Origin: Thermoplasmatota archaeon
Lineage (GTDB): Archaea; Thermoplasmatota; E2; DHVEG-1
Length of the DNA: 9,100 nucleotides
Assembly (NCBI GenBank): GCA_018824925.1
Contig: JAHJFH010000136.1
Location: 1 to 9,100 of the forward strand
Direction of reading: 5' to 3'
In this document: one piece after another, positions 5,747 through 9,100 of the stretch
How positions within the stretch are numbered: the first letter of the stretch is position 1
Layout of the letters: the number at the start of each line of letters is the position of its first letter
Notes under the pieces: model-generated
What the model was told of the DNA's origin: nothing
Seen by the model: the letters and a program-made list of their open reading frames with translations, nothing else
Database searches by the model: none
Translations under genes and position numbers: made by a program

Positions 5747-7291
5747 ATGAAAACAACACTCAGAACTAAACGAGGAATCAGCATTATTCTCATAATCCTA
5801 ATACTCCCACTTAATATCTCAACAACAACCGCCCAAACTATCAAAACTGAGTATCATCCATGCAATAACATTGACATAGAGTATATCTATAATCTCACCG
5901 CTGCATTAAGCAACATTATTTTCACTGAATATGATGAAGAACATGGTGAAATCGCCAAAAGTCGATCATTTGGTACAAAAGGCGAACATAAAGCCGCAGA
6001 GATACTTAAAGACAATATGAGTGCCCTTGGTCTTTATGCCTATTATGAACCACTAACTAGCATACCAAAACATCCAGATCTTATATACAAATATGAAATC
6101 CTTGATTATCAGCTAAAAATACATTACAACGATACCGACCCCGGACATCTTGCTGATTGCTATATATCACATACGGTTAATGGACCACGAAATAATCCAA
6201 CGGATATTAATTATTCAGTTCTGTTACAAAATCTATCAGTTATCCAAAAACCACGGTTTGCTAACCCTTTTGATTATCTCCTTGTTCGGAACCAATATTC
6301 CAAAGATTTTGTTTTCATCACAGAAGATGATAGCTATAACCCCACACTCTCACCACCACCTATGAAACAATTCCTAGGAAAAATCTTCAGCCCATATAGT
6401 GACCCTGTACTTTTCTGGTCCTGGCTACGATATCTTATTGAAATAAGTATCTGGTACCGATTCCTCCCTCATTGCCAAGGGCTTATCCGCTACGATTTCA
6501 ATAACCACACCCATAACATGGATTATTCAAGCGACTGGAATCTCCCCGTTATATTTATAAATGGAACTGAGGGACGAAACCTTATAGCCAACCTCAATAC
6601 AAGCCAAATATCATACAGACTATACCAGGAACTCAATACTTCCGTTGAAAGCTATAATGTTATAGGGCAACTCAATGGGACCGATCCTTCAAAAACTATT
6701 ATCGTGGACAGTCTCTACGACTCCGTATGGACGCAAGGAGCCGCAGATTCTGCGATAGGAATGGCTATTGTTATGAGCATAGCCAAATTTTTCGCAGATC
6801 ATAATATCACGCCACTCTATACCATCAAATTCATAGGATTCAGTGGTGAGGAATATGGATTTCGCGGAGCATATCATTACGAAGCCACCAATAAAAAAGA
6901 GAATATTGTGTATGTCGTTGATTTAAATCAACTTGGATTTACACAAACCGACCCTCCGTTATATCTTGAGTTATTAAGCAATAATAAAGACCTTCTTGCA
7001 ACAGTAAAAAATATAACAGAATTCTATGATTATAGTAACGTCACGCATCAAAAAGGGGTGCGAACATTTCATATGCCCTTTGGAGCCCCGAGTAATGATC
7101 AACCATTTGCCCGATATCGACATACTACAAAAACAATATGTTTTTTAAAGGGATTAAACTGGTATTATCATCATCGAGATGGCCTCCATCATTCTGAGGG
7201 AGATGTCTTGAAATATTTTAATTGGACGGATGTGGCTCTCACTGCTCAGATTGTATTGGATCTTATTATGAAGATATCAGTGAATACCTAA
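5747..7291 (+). CDS. Secreted M28-family (aminopeptidase-fold) protein with altered metal site
   Basis: A 514-residue protein with an N-terminal signal peptide (basic RTKRG, then a hydrophobic ISIILIILIL core, likely cut near residue 29), so it is exported. The C-terminal half matches the M28 zinc exopeptidase fold: NVIGQLNG, then SLYDSVWTQGAADSAIG (322-338), then IKFIGFSGEEYGFRGA (360-375), VVDLNQLGF (390-398) and a His-rich HHRDGLHHSEGD (475-486). Asp334 and Glu368-Glu369 are kept. The usual HYDS histidine is Leu323, and the Asp of the NLDMIG-type motif is Asn394. It has about 15 N-X-S/T sequons, fitting N-glycosylation at the cell surface. The first 290 residues are not recognised beyond a possible PA-like or propeptide role. 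It could be a degenerate peptidase, a one-metal enzyme or a binding protein. Family confidence is high; activity is uncertain. It lies alone between glnS and the tRNA-Gln/tRNA-Glu pair. Confidence 0.85.
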   Translation: MKTTLRTKRGISIILIILILPLNISTTTAQTIKTEYHPCNNIDIEYIYNLTAALSNIIFTEYDEEHGEIAKSRSFGTKGEHKAAEILKDNMSALGLYAYYEPLTSIPKHPDLIYKYEILDYQLKIHYNDTDPGHLADCYISHTVNGPRNNPTDINYSVLLQNLSVIQKPRFANPFDYLLVRNQYSKDFVFITEDDSYNPTLSPPPMKQFLGKIFSPYSDPVLFWSWLRYLIEISIWYRFLPHCQGLIRYDFNNHTHNMDYSSDWNLPVIFINGTEGRNLIANLNTSQISYRLYQELNTSVESYNVIGQLNGTDPSKTIIVDSLYDSVWTQGAADSAIGMAIVMSIAKFFADHNITPLYTIKFIGFSGEEYGFRGAYHYEATNKKENIVYVVDLNQLGFTQTDPPLYLELLSNNKDLLATVKNITEFYDYSNVTHQKGVRTFHMPFGAPSNDQPFARYRHTTKTICFLKGLNWYYHHRDGLHHSEGDVLKYFNWTDVALTAQIVLDLIMKISVNT

Positions 7292-7367
7292 GAGTACATC
7301 CTATAAATTTTCAACCAAAGTTCTAAATAGCATTATTGCAATCCAGTGCGCTGATTTTAATGGTAAT

Positions 7368-7439
7368 GGCCCTGTGGTGTAGCGGTTAACATTCTGGCCT
7401 TTGGAGCCAGTGACAGCGGTTCGAATCCGCTCAGGGCTG
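7368..7439 (+). tRNA. tRNA-Gln, anticodon UUG
   Basis: The cloverleaf has acceptor GGCCCTG against CAGGGCT (G1-U72 wobble, the rest Watson-Crick), U8 and the D-arm GTGT/ACAT. The anticodon stem CTGGC/GCCAG carries loop CTTTGGA (anticodon TTG at 7401-7403), the variable loop has four bases, and the T-stem AGCGG/CCGCT carries TTCGAAT. The discriminator is G73 (7439), and no CCA is encoded. It shares the 15-base D-arm block TGTAGCGGTTAACAT with the CUG isoacceptor, suggesting one ancestor. It reads CAA codons, and by wobble also CAG. Confidence 0.95.
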
Positions 7440-7455
7440 CCTGTAAATCTGATAA

Positions 7456-7530
7456 GCTCCCGTAGTGTAGTCCGGCCAATCATTCCAGCCTTTCGAGCTG
7501 GTGACTCGGGTTCGAATCCCGACGGGAGCA
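7456..7530 (+). tRNA. tRNA-Glu, anticodon UUC
   Basis: Acceptor GCTCCCG/CGGGAGC is fully paired. The D-arm contains AGTCCGGCCAAT, a form familiar from euryarchaeal tRNA-Glu. The anticodon stem CCAGC/GCTGG carries loop CTTTCGA (TTC at 7492-7494), and the T-stem TCGGG/CCCGA carries TTCGAAT. The discriminator is A73, with no CCA and no intron. Only 16 bases separate it from tRNA-Gln(UUG), so the two are probably one transcript. It is the last conserved gene before the accessory-looking region. Confidence 0.96.
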
Positions 7531-7680
7531 TTAATTTATCGGTAAATTCATGTTCAAATAACGTTTCAGTTACGATTGATTAGTTAGAAACTATGAACCC
7601 CTGGGCTTCATGTTCGCCCCCGACATCCTTTATATAATCAACAGGAGAAGAAAAGAGATATTTAGAACTCATATTTTGTG
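7531..7680. other. Region after tRNA-Glu without a recognisable gene
   Basis: No coding sequence is supported here. Visible elements are a nine-base direct repeat (TTCATGTTC, near 7547 and 7608), a 4-bp GGGC/GCCC stem around the second copy, and a strong TATA-like element at 7629-7636. A tRNA 3' flank is a common integration site, but I found no copy of the tRNA-Glu 3' end downstream in this window. Confidence 0.4.
7629..7636 (+). promoter_or_regulatory. TATA-box candidate without an obvious downstream start
   Basis: TTTATATA is a near-ideal archaeal TATA box. The predicted start near 7658 is not followed by a convincing gene for about 300 bases, so it could drive a small RNA, the remnant plus the cupin gene, or nothing. 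The reverse strand is also TATA-like. Confidence 0.3.
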
Positions 7681-7863
7681 CTAATATTTGTCAATGTTAC
7701 TATTTTTTTTTGATTTGAAGATAAGGGATCTTATTTTCCTATCCATAAAATCATTTATTTCATCGAAATCTTCATTTTGATGAAGTTCTAATAAATCAAT
7801 TAAAGATGAGTTATGATTTAAAAAATAAAATATATTGCTTTCCACGATTCGGGAGAGGAACAA
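7681..7863 (-). CDS. Small hypothetical protein, doubtful
   Basis: An open frame of 60 codons from TTG at 7863, or 54 from GTG at 7845, ending in TAG. I do not recognise it. The middle is acidic and helical (SLIDLLELHQNEDF), and the C-terminus is Lys-rich. In DNA this AT-rich a 60-codon open frame is somewhat unexpected, and its composition looks protein-like. However, no Shine-Dalgarno or promoter is clear and the starts are non-ATG. It could be the remnant of a longer gene. Confidence 0.22.
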   Translation of the reverse strand: MFLSRIVESNIFYFLNHNSSLIDLLELHQNEDFDEINDFMDRKIRSLIFKSKKNSNIDKY

Positions 7864-7980
7864 GCAACAGCAAGGAGAGCAATTAAAAGAGCAGAAAGAG
7901 TTGGATGATATAAAACTATATCGAAAGATATACGCTCATGTAAAGAAAAAGGAATTACCGTACTGGAGTTGATAAAATGA
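7822..7980 (+). pseudogene. Gene remnant overlapping the cupin start (in-frame TGA)
   Basis: One frame reads IAFHDSGEEQATARRAIKRA and ERVG, meets a TGA at 7906-7908, then continues YKTISKDIRSCKEKGITVLE and LIK to a TGA at 7978-7980. That stop overlaps the cupin ATG as ATGA, the overlap usual in operons. Both halves look like helical protein, and neither is recognised. A second frame (RERNKQQ through ELPYWS, stop at 7970) is also open and hydrophilic, so the true frame is uncertain. No good start codon is visible. It is most simply the decayed 3' end of a gene that once preceded the cupin gene. Confidence 0.3.
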
Positions 7981-8327
7981 TAAAAAGAATAGAAAAGCCT
8001 TGGGGATATGAGTTAATCCTATGTACGAATAAAAATTACACGGGAAAGATTCTCCATATAAATAAAGGATTTCGTCTATCAAAACAATATCATAAAAAGA
8101 AGCAAGAAACCCTGTATCTCCTCAAAGGAGTTGCAAAAATCCAAGTTGACAACACAACGAGATATATCTCTCAACCACTAAAAATAGAAGATGGGGCAGT
8201 TATAGAAATCCCACCTAAAACAATCCATAGAATAAAAGCTATTAAGGATTGTACTTTTATAGAATTCTCTACCAGTCAGTTGACTGACGTGGTGAGATTG
8301 GAAGACGATTTTGGTAGGGGAAACTAA
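7977..8327 (+). CDS. Cupin protein of the mannose-6-phosphate isomerase type II family
   Basis: A 116-residue single-domain cupin. It opens with KPWGYELIL and YTGKILHI, typical of the C-terminal isomerase domain of bifunctional ManC/type II phosphomannose isomerases and their stand-alone relatives. Cupin motif 1 is GFRLSKQYHKKKQETLYLLKG (31-51, ligands probably Gln37, His39 and Glu44), and motif 2 is IEIPPKTIHRI with His84. The C-terminus (VVRLEDDFGR) is a common ending of this group in sugar-nucleotide gene clusters. It probably interconverts or binds a phosphosugar; catalysis is not proven because such short cupins are often uncharacterised. The ATG has GGAGTTGAT upstream and overlaps the preceding remnant's stop. 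The downstream glycosyltransferase fits a role in glycan synthesis. Confidence 0.8.
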   Translation: MIKRIEKPWGYELILCTNKNYTGKILHINKGFRLSKQYHKKKQETLYLLKGVAKIQVDNTTRYISQPLKIEDGAVIEIPPKTIHRIKAIKDCTFIEFSTSQLTDVVRLEDDFGRGN

Positions 8328-8707
8328 TCAAAACTCGAAATGCTGGAATGGTGTTTTAAAATTCTTAATAGATGATGAAGTTTGACAGTGAATCTGTTAA
8401 TATACGCGTACATGACTCAAATTTGGATACATCCCCCCTATGGAGCGTCCAAAAAGATATAAGAGGAAAGCGTAATGAGGGTCGCGAATGACAATGAGCA
8501 ATCCTTTAGGACGAGGAGCAATCACCCGAACACACGCCCCGCTCAATCCAAAGTTGCACAAAATTAGGGTGCCCGTATCCCCAAATCGGAAATTATTTTT
8601 AATACAAATGACGCACCCATTTTGCCAGCCATCTCCCGATTCGGAGATTTCGAAGCGTCGCTTGGCTGACGATTTTAAAGGAATGTTGATATCTTAAAGG
8701 GATCATT
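8328..8707 (+). other. 380-base region without a convincing gene
   Basis: The left part is AT-rich; from about 8440 it becomes clearly richer in G+C, like the following glycosyltransferase. Short open frames start at 8440 (11 codons, basic MERPKRYKRKA), 8474 (30 codons) and 8488 (69 codons, ending at 8697), but none resembles a known family. An 11-base palindrome AAGCGTCGCTT (8653-8663) and a 6-bp stem ATCTCC/GGAGAT (8631-8647) precede the glycosyltransferase by 45-77 bases and could be regulatory. The 8488 frame is the best of the small ones, but its Pro/Arg/Lys-rich composition is not persuasive. Confidence 0.4.
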
Positions 8708-9100
8708 ATGAAAAATATCAAGAAAGTCGCATTCGTCGGCAATTACCTACCTCGTCGATGTGGAATTGCCACATTTACGACAGACCTATGCGAGTCTTTC
8801 GCATCGAGCAATCCCAGCGTCCAATGTTATGCAATTCCTATAACCGACATTGAAGAAGGTTATCAATACCCCGAACGCGTTCGTTTGGAGATAAAGGAAC
8901 AGGAGCTCGACACCTACAGGGCAGCCGCTGACTTTTTGAATCTCAATGACTTCGATATTGTCTGTCTCCAATTCGAATATGGCATTTTTGGCGGAAAAGC
9001 GGGCAGTTATATCTTATCATTGTTACGCAACCTGAAAATGCCCTTGATAACAACACTTCATACGGTGCTTAAAAATCCAAATGTAGAACAGCGCCGTGTT
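8708..9100 (+). CDS. Group-1 (GT-B) glycosyltransferase, 5' part only
   Basis: The frame is open for 131 codons to the window edge. The N-terminus KKVAFVGNYLPRRCGIATFT is the characteristic opening of a GT4-like glycosyltransferase group: a Rossmann strand followed by the glycine-containing acceptor loop. YPERVRLEI, AADFLNLNDFDIVCLQFEYG, FGGKAG and MPLITTLHTVL follow, all typical of the N-terminal GT-B domain. The nucleotide-sugar-binding C-terminal half lies beyond 9100. AAAGGGATC lies about six bases before the ATG. It transfers a sugar from an activated donor to a glycan or lipid; donor and acceptor cannot be told. Its G+C-richer codon choice (GTC, GGC, CTC, CGC) differs from genes to the left and close relatives known to me are mostly bacterial, suggesting transfer. 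It probably works with the cupin in a surface-polysaccharide or N-glycan pathway. Confidence 0.85.
   Translation, partial: MKNIKKVAFVGNYLPRRCGIATFTTDLCESFASSNPSVQCYAIPITDIEEGYQYPERVRLEIKEQELDTYRAAADFLNLNDFDIVCLQFEYGIFGGKAGSYILSLLRNLKMPLITTLHTVLKNPNVEQRRV

Noticed and set aside
7600..7625. Stem-loop GGGC-TTCATGTTC-GCCC as a terminator or RNA element
   Set aside because: The four-base stem with a nine-base loop is too weak, and no U-tract follows.
7906..7908. TGA read as selenocysteine
   Set aside because: No homologue is recognised that would place Cys or Sec there, and no selenocysteine element is evident. Simple decay is more likely.
8382..8406. Bacterial-type promoter (TTGACA followed by TATACG)
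   Set aside because: The spacing is only 13 bases, too short for a sigma-70 promoter, and the rest of the window looks archaeal.
8488..8697. A 69-codon open frame as a real gene
   Set aside because: The composition is not protein-like, no family is recognised, and it overlaps a palindrome-rich leader. It is kept only as a mention in the 8328-8707 region.
1..9100. CRISPR array, insertion sequence or transposase
   Set aside because: No regularly spaced direct repeats, terminal inverted repeats or transposase-like translation were seen on either strand.

Overview
The window looks like part of an AT-rich archaeal genome. No single marker proves this. The evidence is a GGTGA-type Shine-Dalgarno before rtcA, TATA-box-like elements before several genes, three tRNA genes without an encoded CCA end, a tRNA-Glu with a D-arm like that of euryarchaeal tRNA-Glu, and a secreted, sequon-rich M28-type protein. 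A Thermoplasmatota-like euryarchaeote is my best guess, with low confidence.

Layout. (1) Positions 10-3531, leftward: a probable pncC-rtcA-PAS transcription unit. It encodes a stand-alone nicotinamide-nucleotide amidase (PncC/CinA C-terminal family), an RNA 3'-terminal phosphate cyclase (RtcA), and a protein made only of five PAS domains. pncC is interrupted by a one-base frameshift exactly at an A7 run that reads as the slippery heptamer A-AAA-AAA. The pncC stop codon lies inside the rtcA ribosome binding site. (2) Positions 3532-3819: a divergent intergenic region with TATA candidates and two palindromes. (3) Positions 3820-7530, rightward: tRNA-Gln(CUG), glutaminyl-tRNA synthetase (glnS), a secreted M28-family protein, tRNA-Gln(UUG) and tRNA-Glu(UUC). 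(4) Positions 7531-9100: a looser region with gene remnants, a mannose-6-phosphate-isomerase-like cupin, a 380-base stretch with no convincing gene, and the start of a group-1 glycosyltransferase that runs off the right edge. From about 8470 the sequence is visibly richer in G+C, which suggests a transferred or recently assembled surface-sugar region beginning downstream of the tRNA-Glu gene.

The most interesting unit is region 3. Archaea classically make Gln-tRNA(Gln) indirectly, through Glu-tRNA(Gln) and GatDE, and lack GlnRS. Here a complete bacterial-type GlnRS gene starts 44 bases after one tRNA-Gln gene, and the other tRNA-Gln isoacceptor lies beyond the next gene. Both tRNA-Gln genes can be folded with a weak first base pair (A1-U72 or G1-U72) and discriminator G73, features that bacterial GlnRS prefers. 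At the position equivalent to E. coli Asp235, which reads base pair 3-70, this GlnRS has Asn, and both tRNAs have C3-G70 instead of the E. coli G3-C70. This looks like a self-contained direct-glutaminylation cassette (enzyme plus matched tRNAs) in an archaeal setting. Its origin and co-adaptation are inferences.

The M28 protein is also unusual: two of the usual metal-ligand positions are replaced (Leu323 and Asn394) while the Glu pair and Asp334 remain, so it may have altered or no peptidase activity.
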